DNA of 64,000 bases from a bacterium. Its GTDB lineage: Bacteria; SZUA-79; Acidulodesulfobacterales; Acidulodesulfobacteraceae. The notes below the pieces were generated by a model, which searched no databases, was not told the DNA's origin, and worked only from the letters and a program-made list of their open reading frames with translations. Position 1 is the stretch's first letter. The number at the start of each line of letters is the position of its first letter. The DNA is taken from positions 1 through 64,000 of the forward strand of contig JAJYRF010000019.1 in assembly GCA_021794255.1 (NCBI GenBank), written 5' to 3'. Shown here one piece after another: positions 47,012-57,144 of the stretch. The position numbers were made by a program, and so were the translations under genes.

Positions 47012-48802
47012 GTGGGCACCGTCAAATTAAAAAGAACTTTATCTGAGGAAATAAATGAAAGCCTTGTAGGTTCCGATTTTAATCTAAAAGGCTGGGTTAT
47101 GCATTACAGGGACCACGGCGGACTTATATTTATTGACTTAAGGGATTACGCAGGCATCATCCAAATAGTCTTTGATGAAAACATATCTGAGGAATCTTTT
47201 AATTCGGCAAAAAAAATTAAAAACGAATATGTCATTTCTGTTGCAGGTAAAGTTAAAATGCGCCCCGAAGGAACAGAAAATGAAAATTTAAAAACCGGCA
47301 AAATTGAAATAGAAGCAAAAACAATTGAAATATTAAATGAATGCGGAGTTCTTCCGTTTCAGATAGAAGAAGAATCGGATACAAATGAACTCATTCGTCT
47401 AAAATACAGATACCTTGACCTTAGAAGAAAAAAGATGAAGGATAATTTAATATTCAGGTCCAAATTTAATTTTTCAATAAGGGAATTTTTAAATAAAAAA
47501 GATTTTTTTGATATTGAAACTCCATTTCTAACTAAAAGCACGCCTGAAGGTTCAAGGGATTTTCTAGTGCCTTCAAGGCTTAATAATGGTAGTTTTTATG
47601 CTCTGCCGCAGTCGCCGCAGTTATTTAAACAAATTTTAATGGTAAGCGGTTTTGAAAAATATTATCAAATAGTCAGATGTTTTAGGGATGAAGATTTAAG
47701 AGCAGACAGGCAGCCTGAATTTACGCAATTAGATATGGAAATGTCTTTTATTGAACAAAAAGATATTATGTCATTAACTGAAGAAATGTTTGCGCTGATT
47801 TTTGATAAACTTTTAAATATTAAATTAAACCTGCCTATAAAAATTATGGATTATGACGACGCCATGGAATTATACGGCAGCGACAAGCCCGACATAAGAT
47901 TCGAAATGCCTCTTAAAACAGTTTCCGATATTTTTGAAAATTCTTCTCTAAATGTGTTTAGAGATTGCCTTTCAAAAAAAGGAGCTATAAAGGCTATATG
48001 TTTTAAAAACGGTTCAAATATGCTTTCTAGAAAAGATATAGACGAACTGCTAATATTTTGTAAAGATTTTGGGTCTAAAGGTCTTGCCTGGGCTAAAGTT
48101 ACCGATAACAATGTACTGGAAGGAGGTATTTCTAAATTTATCACCGACAGTGAAAGATTTAATTTAATTCAAGAGATAAACGCAGAAAAAGGAGATATAA
48201 TTTTTTTCCAGGCTGATGCTAAATCAATAGCTAATCAGGTACTGGGCAAATTAAGACTTCATCTTGCCGACAAATTTAATTTGATATCCGAATCAAAATT
48301 TGAATTTTTATGGGTTGTTAATTTTCCTCTTTTTGAATATTCGGAAGAAGAAAAAAAAATAGTTGCAATTCATCATCCTTTTACAGCTCCAAATGAAGAA
48401 GATATTAAACTTCTTGATACTAATCCGCTTATGGCAAAATCACAGAGTTATGATTTGGTTTTGAACGGGGAAGAAATAGGAGGCGGGAGTATAAGAATAC
48501 ATAAAACAGAACTGCAGGAAAAAATATTTGAAATTCTTTCAATTAAACCTGAGGATGCTAGGTTAAAATTCGGTTTTCTATTAGACGCCCTTAGTTTAGG
48601 AGCTCCTCCACATGGCGGAATAGCCTTCGGGATTGACAGAGTTCTTATGCTGCTAAGAAACGTTGATTCTATAAGAGATGTTATAGCCTTTCCTAAAACT
48701 CAGAAAGCTCAGTGTCCGCTCTCAGACGCACCGTCTCATGTAAAATCGGAACAGCTTCGCGAATTAGGAATTAAATTAATAGAAAAAGACAAACTCATAT
48801 AA
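47012..48802 (+). CDS. aspS: Aspartyl-tRNA synthetase
   Basis: This class II enzyme has the N-terminal OB-fold anticodon domain (VMHYRDHGGLIFIDLRDYAG), motif 2 (VRCFRDEDLRADRQPEFTQLD), the bacterial GAD insertion, and motif 3 (GGIAFGIDRVLMLL). At 596 residues it is the bacterial type. It starts with GTG at 47012, preceded by AAGAGGT. Whether it also charges tRNA-Asn cannot be decided without gatCAB and asnS information. Confidence 0.98.
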   Translation: MGTVKLKRTLSEEINESLVGSDFNLKGWVMHYRDHGGLIFIDLRDYAGIIQIVFDENISEESFNSAKKIKNEYVISVAGKVKMRPEGTENENLKTGKIEIEAKTIEILNECGVLPFQIEEESDTNELIRLKYRYLDLRRKKMKDNLIFRSKFNFSIREFLNKKDFFDIETPFLTKSTPEGSRDFLVPSRLNNGSFYALPQSPQLFKQILMVSGFEKYYQIVRCFRDEDLRADRQPEFTQLDMEMSFIEQKDIMSLTEEMFALIFDKLLNIKLNLPIKIMDYDDAMELYGSDKPDIRFEMPLKTVSDIFENSSLNVFRDCLSKKGAIKAICFKNGSNMLSRKDIDELLIFCKDFGSKGLAWAKVTDNNVLEGGISKFITDSERFNLIQEINAEKGDIIFFQADAKSIANQVLGKLRLHLADKFNLISESKFEFLWVVNFPLFEYSEEEKKIVAIHHPFTAPNEEDIKLLDTNPLMAKSQSYDLVLNGEEIGGGSIRIHKTELQEKIFEILSIKPEDARLKFGFLLDALSLGAPPHGGIAFGIDRVLMLLRNVDSIRDVIAFPKTQKAQCPLSDAPSHVKSEQLRELGIKLIEKDKLI

Positions 48803-48991
48803 AATATAACTAATTAACTAATAAATAAGAGAAAGCAAGCAAGAAAAACAAAGTTTTGAAATTAATATATATATAACAAAAAATTAATAAACAACTTTTA
48901 CATATCTTTTACATATTAATGTACATATTAATGATAATATTTTTTGTAAAAGTTATTTATTAAATATTTAATTTTATAGGAGGATATAAAA

Positions 48992-50491
48992 TTGGATAAA
49001 AAAAGTTCTTTACCCCACTCTTATTTTGTTTCACATCCAAACTGGAAATGGTTTATTCTTACTACGGTTTTAATAGGCGCGACTATGTCTGCTCTTGACG
49101 TGAGCATAGTAAATGTCGCTATGCCGACTATGAAACATGGATTCAGCGTTTCAATGGCTGTGATAGAATGGGTTGCCATGGCTTACATGCTTACGCTTAC
49201 TATATTTCTGCCTCTTTTCGGCAGACTAGCCGATATGTTCGGAAGAACAAAAATGTATAATATCGGTTTCATTGTTTTTACTATAGGCTCAGCGCTATGC
49301 GGTTTTGCGCCTGATGCTAATTTTATTATCGCGTCCCGTGTTATTCAGGCTGTCGGAGCAGGAATGCTTCAGGCAAATTCCGTTGCTATCATAACTCAGG
49401 CGTTTCCTTCAAACGAATTAGGTAAAGCGATTGGTCTTCAGGGTGCCGTTCAGGCTATTGCAATGTCAATCGGACCTTTTATAGGCGGTATGATTATAAG
49501 CGCAATAGGATGGAGATTTATATTTTATGTGAATGTTCCAATCGGAATACTCGGAACAATTGCCGCTATGTATATTTTACCCGCAAGCAAAAAGAACGAG
49601 AAAAAGGAAAAGATAGATTATCTCGGAATTTCTTTTTTTGCGGCAGGCCTTGCATTTTTGGTTCTTGCCGTTAACCAGGGGAGTACTTTTGGCTGGTCTT
49701 CTCCGCTAATAATTGGATTTTTTATTGCTTCTGCTGTTTTATTGCCTCTTTTTGTATATACCGAATTAAAAGTAGAACATCCTATGATTGATTTAAAACT
49801 ATTTAAAAAATGGGCCTTTTCAGCTGGAAATATAACAGGCATGATGTCTTATTACGTGTTATTTGCAGTACTGTTTCTAATGCCTTTCTATTTTGAGTTA
49901 GTTTTGAAATATAACGCTGCTGAAACAGGTATTATGTTAACGCCTATTCCACTTTCAATGGCTATTATAGCACCATTTGCAGGGTCTATCTCCGATAAAA
50001 TAGGTTCAAGAATAATGACATCTCTTGGAATGTTTGTGTGCACTATAGCAACTCTCGGCCTTGTTTTTATTGGGACAAGCGCAAATATTATTTTATTATT
50101 AACTGAATTTATTATCTTGGGAATCGGCATGGGACTTTTCACGCCGCCTAATAACAGCAGTATAATGCATTCAGCGCCTCCGGAAAGACTTGGCGTTGCA
50201 GGCGGAATACTGAATATGATGCGCGCTTTAGGATTAATCTTCGGGGTTGCAATTTCAGGTCTTTTATTTACTACTTTAAAACGTAAATATTTAACCGAAT
50301 ATATGGTTTCTCATCATATAAATATATCTAAAATTTCTGAATTAGTAAAAAACAATGCGTTCGTTCACGGAATTACATTTGTTATGTTTACATTAGTTGC
50401 AATTAATTTAGTTGCAACAATATTGTCAGCTGCCAAGAAAGATGTTAAAGGCGGCAGGATTGAAGGTGCTGAACCTATAGATCTTATGTAA
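48992..50491 (+). CDS. DHA2-family (EmrB/QacA-type) MFS efflux pump
   Basis: The 499-residue protein has 14 membrane helices and the DHA2 motifs LDVSIVNVAMPTM in helix 1, GRLADMFGRTKMY in loop 2-3 and GAVQAIAMSIGPFIGG in helix 5. It is likely a proton-driven drug or metabolite exporter. It starts with TTG behind a perfect AGGAGG, which makes the start certain despite the rare codon. No membrane-fusion partner gene (EmrA type) is adjacent. Confidence 0.95.
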   Translation: MDKKSSLPHSYFVSHPNWKWFILTTVLIGATMSALDVSIVNVAMPTMKHGFSVSMAVIEWVAMAYMLTLTIFLPLFGRLADMFGRTKMYNIGFIVFTIGSALCGFAPDANFIIASRVIQAVGAGMLQANSVAIITQAFPSNELGKAIGLQGAVQAIAMSIGPFIGGMIISAIGWRFIFYVNVPIGILGTIAAMYILPASKKNEKKEKIDYLGISFFAAGLAFLVLAVNQGSTFGWSSPLIIGFFIASAVLLPLFVYTELKVEHPMIDLKLFKKWAFSAGNITGMMSYYVLFAVLFLMPFYFELVLKYNAAETGIMLTPIPLSMAIIAPFAGSISDKIGSRIMTSLGMFVCTIATLGLVFIGTSANIILLLTEFIILGIGMGLFTPPNNSSIMHSAPPERLGVAGGILNMMRALGLIFGVAISGLLFTTLKRKYLTEYMVSHHINISKISELVKNNAFVHGITFVMFTLVAINLVATILSAAKKDVKGGRIEGAEPIDLM

Positions 50492-50667
50492 AATAATTTA
50501 ATTAAGTTTCAACTATCTAAAATCATAAAAATAGTAAGAATTAAAAAAACAAATACTAAACAAAATATAAATTAAATTATATAATCATTACATTAATATT
50601 GCATTAATAATAAATATTTATTTATATAAAATATATTGTATAAAATTCTCTTTACTGAATTAATTAT

Positions 50668-50905
50668 AGTTACTATTTATTAGTTATTATTTATTAGTTA
50701 CTATTTATTAGTTATTATTTATTAGTTACTATTTATTAGTTATTATTTATTAGTTACTATTTATTAGTTATTATTTATTAGTTATTATTTATTAGTTATT
50801 ATTTATTAGTTACTATTTATTAGTTATTATTTATTAGTTACTATTTATTAGTTACTATTTATTAGTTACTATTTATTAGTTACTATTTATTAGTTACTAT
50901 TTATT
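50668..50905. repeat. 14-bp tandem array, 17 copies, immediately upstream of the IorA-like gene
   Basis: Seventeen unbroken copies of agttaYtatttatt fill 238 bp and end 11 bp before the next start codon. Only the sixth base varies, in the order CTCTCTCTTTCTCCCCC, so the array grew by duplication of both variants. It contains no spacer sequence, so it is not CRISPR. It occupies the place of the promoter and leader of the downstream gene. The rest of the 425-bp gap shows nothing else. Confidence 0.97.
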
Positions 50906-50916
50906 ATAGATAAATT

Positions 50917-52722
50917 ATGAAATTATTTAATAAAAATAATAAAAATGCTCTTTTCAACACATTTAATAAAGAAATAATTCCGGGCATTGAGATAATATTT
51001 AAAAGAGCTCAAAACAACGGAGTAAACAATCTTTTTTACGATGAAAATATTAATTATTTATTACCTGAAGTATTTGATTTATCTTCGGTAAAAAAATATT
51101 TAAATATTGATTTGCTTTGGTTTAGCATATATGGTTTAAGTATAACTCGGCAGAGAAGTTTTGTTATTTGCAATGCCGATTCTTTTTTAAATTTTCCTCA
51201 GCTTGAAAATTTTTTTTTAAAATCAAATCAATTGTATGGCGGCATCATTATATTTATTCTTAACAGAGATAATTTTAATAATTTTTCTTCTGAAATCGAG
51301 AAAAAATTTCCAATTTTTAATTATTCTAAATTAGACGAATTTATTGATTTAATGCCTTCTAAGTTTCAATTATCGGAAAAATTAAAACTTCCTGTAATAG
51401 CATATCTTAACAACTCAATATTACTGGAATATAAAATATGCGAAAACAATAAATTTGCCGAAAGAACTGAAGCTAAGACGGTTTTAAAAGCATCTAATAA
51501 TTTAGAATCAAGTAAAAATCAATTTATTTTACTTGAAAATTATGAAGGTTTTAGAAATTTTGATAATTCTATCGAAGTTATTTTCAATGACGACTCTAAT
51601 AATTTAATTTTATGCGATTCCAAAGCTTTTCCGGAGATAATTGAAAAATTCAGCAATTATAATATAATTTATTTTAAATTATTAAACCCAGTTGATGTAG
51701 AAAAACTTAAAAGTATATTTGATAAAATCCCTGAAAAACGATTTGAAAATATTTTAATTTATGATAGTTATCAATTATTATCAAAGCAATTATATTCATT
51801 TTTTAAAAATAATAACAAAATTAAATTTAATAAATTAAATTTAATAAATAGTAACTGCAATAGTAACTATAATAGTAACTATAATAGTAACTACAAGAAA
51901 AATAACGGCGATGATTGTTTTTATTTAGAAAACTTTATTCCGACGGAGATGCCTTCGCATCCTTCATTTTGCATAGGATGCAACCTTTTTGCTTTTTTAC
52001 AGAAGATAAATAAAATAGACAATCAAAACATTATTTTGTTAGGAGATAATAATTGTTTTTCGCTTTTATCTTCAAGTCCTTTAAGATTTTCCTTTCCAGA
52101 CTTATTTTTAATAAAAGAACCCGTTTATTTTATTTCAAATTTAGATATTAAAAATTTAAACAAACAAATTTATATTTTTATATCTTTATCTAATTTTTTA
52201 ACTAATGTTGATTTAATTATAAATAAATTAAATAATACTTCTAAAGAAACAATTTATTTTGTTATATATAATTCAATTTATGATTCTTACAATGATTCTT
52301 TAATAAAAAGCAATTATACTTTGCAAATAAAAAATTTTGATTCCGAAAGATTAAGAAATAATCTAACCTTGCACGATTTAAAAGATAAATATAAAGCTCA
52401 TCTTATTTTTATTGAAGATAATTGCTTAAAAAAAACTAAAGGAACCAAAAATTATAACTTTTACAAATATTTAAAAATTAATAACGATATTTGTTTAAAA
52501 TTTGAATGCAAACTATGCTTTCAAACCACAGGCTGCCCCGCCATTAAAATAGAAGAAAAAAATAATTTCGTTATAGATCCTGTCATATGCTCAAATTGTA
52601 AATTATGTATTGAAATTTGTCCTCATAATGCTATAAAAATGCGTAAAAAGAAAAAAATAAAAATTAAGGAAAGTATAGAAAATAAAATTAATTTCAAAAA
52701 AGGAAAAAATAAAATTATTTAA
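50917..52722 (+). CDS. Highly diverged indolepyruvate:ferredoxin oxidoreductase alpha-like (IorA-like) protein
   Basis: Order and length (601 residues) match IorA: an N-terminal pyrimidine-domain-like region, a middle domain, a thiamine-diphosphate-domain-like part (HPSFCIGCNLFAFLQK, LLGDNNCFSLLSS) and a C-terminal ferredoxin tail with two cluster motifs (ECKLCFQTTGCPAI, ICSNCKLCIEICPHNAI). The cluster tail is well kept, but the rest is strongly changed: the GDIG-type cofactor motif reads GDNN and catalytic-domain blocks are hard to find. A Ser/Asn/Tyr repeat (NSNCNSNYNSNYNSNY) is inserted before that domain. An IorB-like gene follows. It may act on an unusual 2-oxoacid or have lost catalysis. 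Confidence 0.6.
   Translation: MKLFNKNNKNALFNTFNKEIIPGIEIIFKRAQNNGVNNLFYDENINYLLPEVFDLSSVKKYLNIDLLWFSIYGLSITRQRSFVICNADSFLNFPQLENFFLKSNQLYGGIIIFILNRDNFNNFSSEIEKKFPIFNYSKLDEFIDLMPSKFQLSEKLKLPVIAYLNNSILLEYKICENNKFAERTEAKTVLKASNNLESSKNQFILLENYEGFRNFDNSIEVIFNDDSNNLILCDSKAFPEIIEKFSNYNIIYFKLLNPVDVEKLKSIFDKIPEKRFENILIYDSYQLLSKQLYSFFKNNNKIKFNKLNLINSNCNSNYNSNYNSNYKKNNGDDCFYLENFIPTEMPSHPSFCIGCNLFAFLQKINKIDNQNIILLGDNNCFSLLSSSPLRFSFPDLFLIKEPVYFISNLDIKNLNKQIYIFISLSNFLTNVDLIINKLNNTSKETIYFVIYNSIYDSYNDSLIKSNYTLQIKNFDSERLRNNLTLHDLKDKYKAHLIFIEDNCLKKTKGTKNYNFYKYLKINNDICLKFECKLCFQTTGCPAIKIEEKNNFVIDPVICSNCKLCIEICPHNAIKMRKKKKIKIKESIENKINFKKGKNKII
51847..51894 (+). repeat. In-frame 12-bp tandem repeat, 4 copies, inside the IorA-like gene
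   Basis: aatagtaactgc, two copies of aatagtaactat and aatagtaactac encode (Asn-Ser-Asn-Cys/Tyr)x4. The unit is a multiple of three, so copy-number change keeps the frame and only lengthens a linker. Confidence 0.95.
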
Positions 52723-52867
52723 ATTTTTAGTTATAAATTATATAAGTTATAACTAAATTTAATCAATTTAAAAAAATAGAAATTAATTTAATTTATAATT
52801 ATAAATAAATATAAGTTATAAATAAAATAAATAAATAAGATTAATTTAAAAGGGTAAAATGTAATAA

Positions 52868-53458
52868 ATGGAAAATATAAATTTTAATTTTGTCGTTAAC
52901 GGAGCTGATTTTCAAGAAATAAAATTTTTAAGCCAGGTATTATATTTATCACTGTTAAATGAAAGTTATAATGCTTCAATCTCAATAAAATCATTATCAA
53001 ATATTTCTAATTACAACCTTTCTTTCAGTTTAATAAAAATAGGCAAAATTAATTCAGCTACGTGCGTGAAAAATATAAATGCTTTGATTAGTTTAGATTA
53101 CCAATCAGTGATGAATTATTTAGAATTTTTTGATAATAGTACAATAGTTTTAGTTAATTACTCTAAATTTAATATATGCAATTATTTTCTTGCCGATAAT
53201 GACATCGTTGACAGCAATATCAAGCAAAAGACGGGTAATTTGTTTAAATTTCCGGTAGAAAAAATAGTAGATATAGACTCGATGGGCAAGAATAAAGTCA
53301 GTCCGAATATTTCTTTGCTCGGAGCATTGTCTGCCAAATCAGAGGTAATTGATTTAAATAATATCACATCTGTTTTAGCTTCTATATCTAAAAATGATGC
53401 CGAAAAAAAGAATTACATAAACGCCTTGATTGCCGGTTATGATTTTGTTAATTCTTAA
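52868..53458 (+). CDS. IorB-like / 2-oxoacid oxidoreductase gamma-like protein, divergent
   Basis: The 196-residue protein starts like a gamma/IorB subunit (FNFVVNGADFQEIKFLSQVL in place of the usual GxGGQG motif), with a central strand INALISLDYQSVMNYLEFF and a tail SLLGALSAKSEVIDL resembling GALaaxt of this family. The glycine-rich motif is mostly lost. It follows the IorA-like gene by 145 bp and ends 2 bp from the convergent Fur-type gene. Identification rests on weak similarity plus position. Confidence 0.45.
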   Translation: MENINFNFVVNGADFQEIKFLSQVLYLSLLNESYNASISIKSLSNISNYNLSFSLIKIGKINSATCVKNINALISLDYQSVMNYLEFFDNSTIVLVNYSKFNICNYFLADNDIVDSNIKQKTGNLFKFPVEKIVDIDSMGKNKVSPNISLLGALSAKSEVIDLNNITSVLASISKNDAEKKNYINALIAGYDFVNS

Positions 53459-53460
53459 AA

Positions 53461-53913
53461 TCAATTTGAGGTTTGATTTTTACAGCTATTGCAAAGACCA
53501 AGAAATTCAACGTTATATCCTGTAATGTTATATTCTTTTTTTAACTTAGGATTAATATAAATTTCGGTCATTTCATTGCTTGAATCGTCATAAACCTGTA
53601 AATCAATTATTTCTTTGCAATTTTTGCAAATTATATGTGCATGAGGGGAAATATCACCGTCATATCTAACTGCGCTCTGAAAAGATTTAATTTCGCGGAC
53701 TTCATTAATTTCTAAAAGCATTGCAATATTTTTATATACGGTATTTAAAGAAATCATAGGATACACTGATTTTACTTTGGAATAAATATCAACGGCAGAA
53801 GGATGATTTTTTGATTCTGCCAAGATTCTGATAATTTCATATCTCTGGGGCGTAAGACTATAGCCATGTTTTTTTACTTTATTTAATATTTGGTCTAATC
53901 TGCTATTAACCAT
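53461..53913 (-). CDS. Fur/PerR-family metalloregulator
   Basis: The 150-residue protein has the winged helix (YSLTPQRYEIIRIL, SLNTVYKNIAMLLE), metal-binding residues in SPHAHIICKNCKEI, and a C-terminal zinc pair CNSC, with a CxxC at HIICKNC giving the structural zinc site. The overall pattern is nearer PerR than Fur, which would suit control of peroxide defence such as tpx, but this is inference. It lies alone, convergent with the IorB-like gene. Confidence 0.92.
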   Translation of the reverse strand: MVNSRLDQILNKVKKHGYSLTPQRYEIIRILAESKNHPSAVDIYSKVKSVYPMISLNTVYKNIAMLLEINEVREIKSFQSAVRYDGDISPHAHIICKNCKEIIDLQVYDDSSNEMTEIYINPKLKKEYNITGYNVEFLGLCNSCKNQTSN

Positions 53914-54153
53914 TTTTTTATTATTAGCCTCTCTACTTGATCAATTTATATAATAATTACAATATATACTAAATATGCTCCGACTTCGTTAAACTCTTTA
54001 CTTTATAAATTTATATAGTAATTATTAAATTTAAATTTCTTTATATATTATTCAGCACTGATTATACTTAATATAATAAAATACTATACATTGCAATAAA
54101 TGTAATAAATTACACTTTAATAATTATTATTATATAATTTTTAAAATTGAATG

Positions 54154-57144
54154 TCAAACAAAACATTTATTGTTTTTATTTAAACTATCGTAAAAAGCTT
54201 CAAGTCTGGTGATATATCCGGCATCTGCGTTATGTTCGTCTATTTCAATTTCTAAATAAGGTTTGTTTTTCATATAATCGGTAAAAAAAGTTTTAATAAA
54301 TGAATCAGGTCCGCAGCTATAGCTTGTTAAATATACGGCATTCAATTTAGGATTATCTTTTATTATTTTTGCTGCCGACAATATTTTATGTCCTGCATGC
54401 CAGAACATATTATCGTGTTCCGAAAATATTGACACTTCATTGTAATCAAGAAAATCCATGGGCATAACCGTCATCCCTAATGATGCAATTTTATTGGGAA
54501 TTGCAAGATTGATTCCATCGTCTCCAGCATTATACGGTCTGCCTATCAGAACAGTTATATCTTTATATTCTTCAAGAATTTCCTTGCCTTTATTTTTTAG
54601 TATATCGAAAAAATCTATTTGTTTATATAATGCATTATCAAATGCTTTAATAATTTTTTTTCTTGAAATTTTAAATTTTCTTAAATAATGAGTTAAACTA
54701 TTGATGGTTATATCTATATCTTTTTTATTATTATGTAATCTAAACTCAGGTGTAATAAGATAAGTATCGCCAAAATCAATAAGCGATTTAGTCGAAAAAG
54801 GAACTCCCTGGATATACGGACACTGCGACGTGTTTGTTTGGAGTTCATGATTTTTTTCTCTATTTATTAATGCAGGCAAAAATATAGCATTCACTTTCTT
54901 ATCAATAAGATTCTTGGAATGACCTAAAAGTACTTTTACCGGAAGGCATGTATCCGTTATAGATTGCATATTTGAAATACTGATTATAGATTTATTTGTT
55001 TCATCGGATAGTATTACCGTAAAACCAAGCTCTGCAAACAAGCTGTTATATAGCGGAAACAGGTCATAAGTTTCCAAACATAAAGGTATTCCTATGCGCG
55101 GTTTTGAAAAATCATTTTCATTTTTTTGCGCATCATAATTTTCAAATAATAGATTTTTTCTATAAATAAAGAAATTTTCGCCTTTTTTAATTTTACTTTT
55201 ATCAATTTCAAAAATATCGCATCTTGCGCCATAATAATGTGGCGGCTCTTGCTCTACAGAGACTTTATTGACCTCGCACAAATTAGAGCATTTTTTACAT
55301 TCAAAAGATTTCTGTCCATATTTCCTGTTTCTTAAATCAAATCCGACAAATTTTGATTTATCTTTAGTTTTAAAAGCTAATAATGCGCTTCCTATCGCTC
55401 CCGTTACTTCATTGTGTTCAGGCACCGTAATTTTCTTATTCAGCAGAGTTTCGAAAGCGCTGACTACCGCCTTATTTAACGCAACCCCGCCTTGAAAGAG
55501 AATATGTTCTCCGATAGGTTTTCCCAGAACGACTTTATTTAAATAATTTTCCACGATAGAATAGCTTAAACCTGCCAGAAGCTGATCTTTTGAAGCTCCT
55601 TTCTGCTGATGAGAGACAATATCGGATTCCATAAAAACGGTACATCTTTCCCCAAGACTGCAAGGGTTATCCGCTCTAAACGCGGACTCCGAAAATTCTT
55701 TTATTATATCTACATTTAATTTATCGGCTTGCTCTTCAAGAAAAGAGCCTGTTCCTGCAGCACATGCCTTATTCATTTCAAAATCTACAACAACGCCGTT
55801 ATTAATTCTTATATATTTTGAATCTTGCCCGCCTATTTCAAAAACGGTATCAACTGTATTATCTATAAATACAGAAGCTTCAGCCTGAGCCGTTATTTCA
55901 TTTTTGACGATATCCGCTCCTATAAAATCGGCAATCAAATATCTTCCTGAACCTGTGGTACATACTCCTTTGACTTCCAATATTATATTATGCTCGGTTA
56001 GTTCGCCGTAGATTTCATATAAGGTTTCCATTACAACTTTAATCGGCTCACCATTGGTTTTTTTATATTTTTTAATTACAAGCTCTTTGTTATCGTCTAA
56101 CAATACTATATTAGTCGAAACAGAACCTGTATCAACTCCGATATAAACCGGAACCGTCAATCCTGAATATTTTATTAAATTTTTATTCTGATTAAAATCA
56201 AAATCAGCTGCTCTGCTCACTTCAGGCTTATTAAGATTAGGATGATATTTTCCAGTCAATCTGCTTTCACCGAGAAATTTTTCTAAGTTTTCTAATCCGT
56301 TAAATTTAAAACTATTATTTCCGTTTTTTGCAACTTCATTTTTTGATATTAAGGCAATGCCGATTGCAGCCATTACGGTGTGATGTTCAGGTATAATCAA
56401 TTCTCCGCTCTTTAAACCCAATACGCCTTCAAATGCCCTTATCATACCTTTATTGTAAGCAACTCCTCCTTGGAAAATCATTGGCTTTTTTATTTTTTTC
56501 CCCTTCGCCACTACGCCCATAAAATTTCTTGCGACAGCATAACACAAACCTGCAATTATATCCTGGATGGGGGTAGAAATTTGCTGCAGATGAATCATAT
56601 CGGATTTTGCAAACACGGTGCATCTGCCAGCTATTTTTGCAGGATTTTCAGATAACATCGCTAATCTTCCAAAATCTTTCTCTATATCAATATTGAGTCT
56701 GTCGGCCTGCTGATCTAAAAACGAACCTGTACCTGCGGCGCATAAATCATTTAATCCAAAATCGTCTAAATATATATCGCCTGTTTTTTCATTTTTATTT
56801 AATAATATAAATTTTGAATCTTGCCCTCCCATTTCAATGACTGTTTTTACTTCGGGATAAAAATATTTAACAGCTTCTGTTTGAGCGACAAGTTCGTTAA
56901 TATTAGGTATGTTTAATATATCGCCGAGTGTCCTTGATCCTGAACCGGTAACCCCGATTGAATAAAAATTTTCAGCAGGGAATTCGCTGAAAGTGTTTTT
57001 TAACACATTATATGCAGTTTTAAGCGATTCTCCGTTTGATCTCGTATATGTTTTTGACGCGACATTTAGCTTTTCGTCTAATATCGCAGTTTTAACAGTG
57101 GTTGAACCTATATCTATACCTAAAAACAATTTATTCATTATCAT
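54154..57144 (-). CDS. Acyl-CoA dehydratase activase, double ASKHA ATPase with DUF2229 domain
   Basis: The protein (about 996 residues) has two BcrAD/BadFG ATPase modules. Module 1 shows GIDIGSTTVKTAI, EMGGQDSKFI, LCAAGTGSFLDQQ and RCTVFAKSD; module 2 shows GVDTGSVSTNIVL, EIGGQDSKYI, ACAAGTGSFLEEQ and RCTVFMESD, so all four cluster Cys are kept. A Cys-rich stretch (CKKCSNLCEVNK) leads into a DUF2229/HgdB-like C-terminal region. Such proteins couple ATP to low-potential electron transfer, but the partner dehydratase is not here. An upstream ATG at 57159 is in frame; the one at 57144 overlaps the moaE stop by one base and has AAAAGGA before it, so I chose it. Confidence 0.88.
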   Translation of the reverse strand: MIMNKLFLGIDIGSTTVKTAILDEKLNVASKTYTRSNGESLKTAYNVLKNTFSEFPAENFYSIGVTGSGSRTLGDILNIPNINELVAQTEAVKYFYPEVKTVIEMGGQDSKFILLNKNEKTGDIYLDDFGLNDLCAAGTGSFLDQQADRLNIDIEKDFGRLAMLSENPAKIAGRCTVFAKSDMIHLQQISTPIQDIIAGLCYAVARNFMGVVAKGKKIKKPMIFQGGVAYNKGMIRAFEGVLGLKSGELIIPEHHTVMAAIGIALISKNEVAKNGNNSFKFNGLENLEKFLGESRLTGKYHPNLNKPEVSRAADFDFNQNKNLIKYSGLTVPVYIGVDTGSVSTNIVLLDDNKELVIKKYKKTNGEPIKVVMETLYEIYGELTEHNIILEVKGVCTTGSGRYLIADFIGADIVKNEITAQAEASVFIDNTVDTVFEIGGQDSKYIRINNGVVVDFEMNKACAAGTGSFLEEQADKLNVDIIKEFSESAFRADNPCSLGERCTVFMESDIVSHQQKGASKDQLLAGLSYSIVENYLNKVVLGKPIGEHILFQGGVALNKAVVSAFETLLNKKITVPEHNEVTGAIGSALLAFKTKDKSKFVGFDLRNRKYGQKSFECKKCSNLCEVNKVSVEQEPPHYYGARCDIFEIDKSKIKKGENFFIYRKNLLFENYDAQKNENDFSKPRIGIPLCLETYDLFPLYNSLFAELGFTVILSDETNKSIISISNMQSITDTCLPVKVLLGHSKNLIDKKVNAIFLPALINREKNHELQTNTSQCPYIQGVPFSTKSLIDFGDTYLITPEFRLHNNKKDIDITINSLTHYLRKFKISRKKIIKAFDNALYKQIDFFDILKNKGKEILEEYKDITVLIGRPYNAGDDGINLAIPNKIASLGMTVMPMDFLDYNEVSIFSEHDNMFWHAGHKILSAAKIIKDNPKLNAVYLTSYSCGPDSFIKTFFTDYMKNKPYLEIEIDEHNADAGYITRLEAFYDSLNKNNKCFV

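Noticed and set aside
50668..50905. CRISPR array
   Set aside because: The 14-bp units abut without spacers and no cas genes are near.
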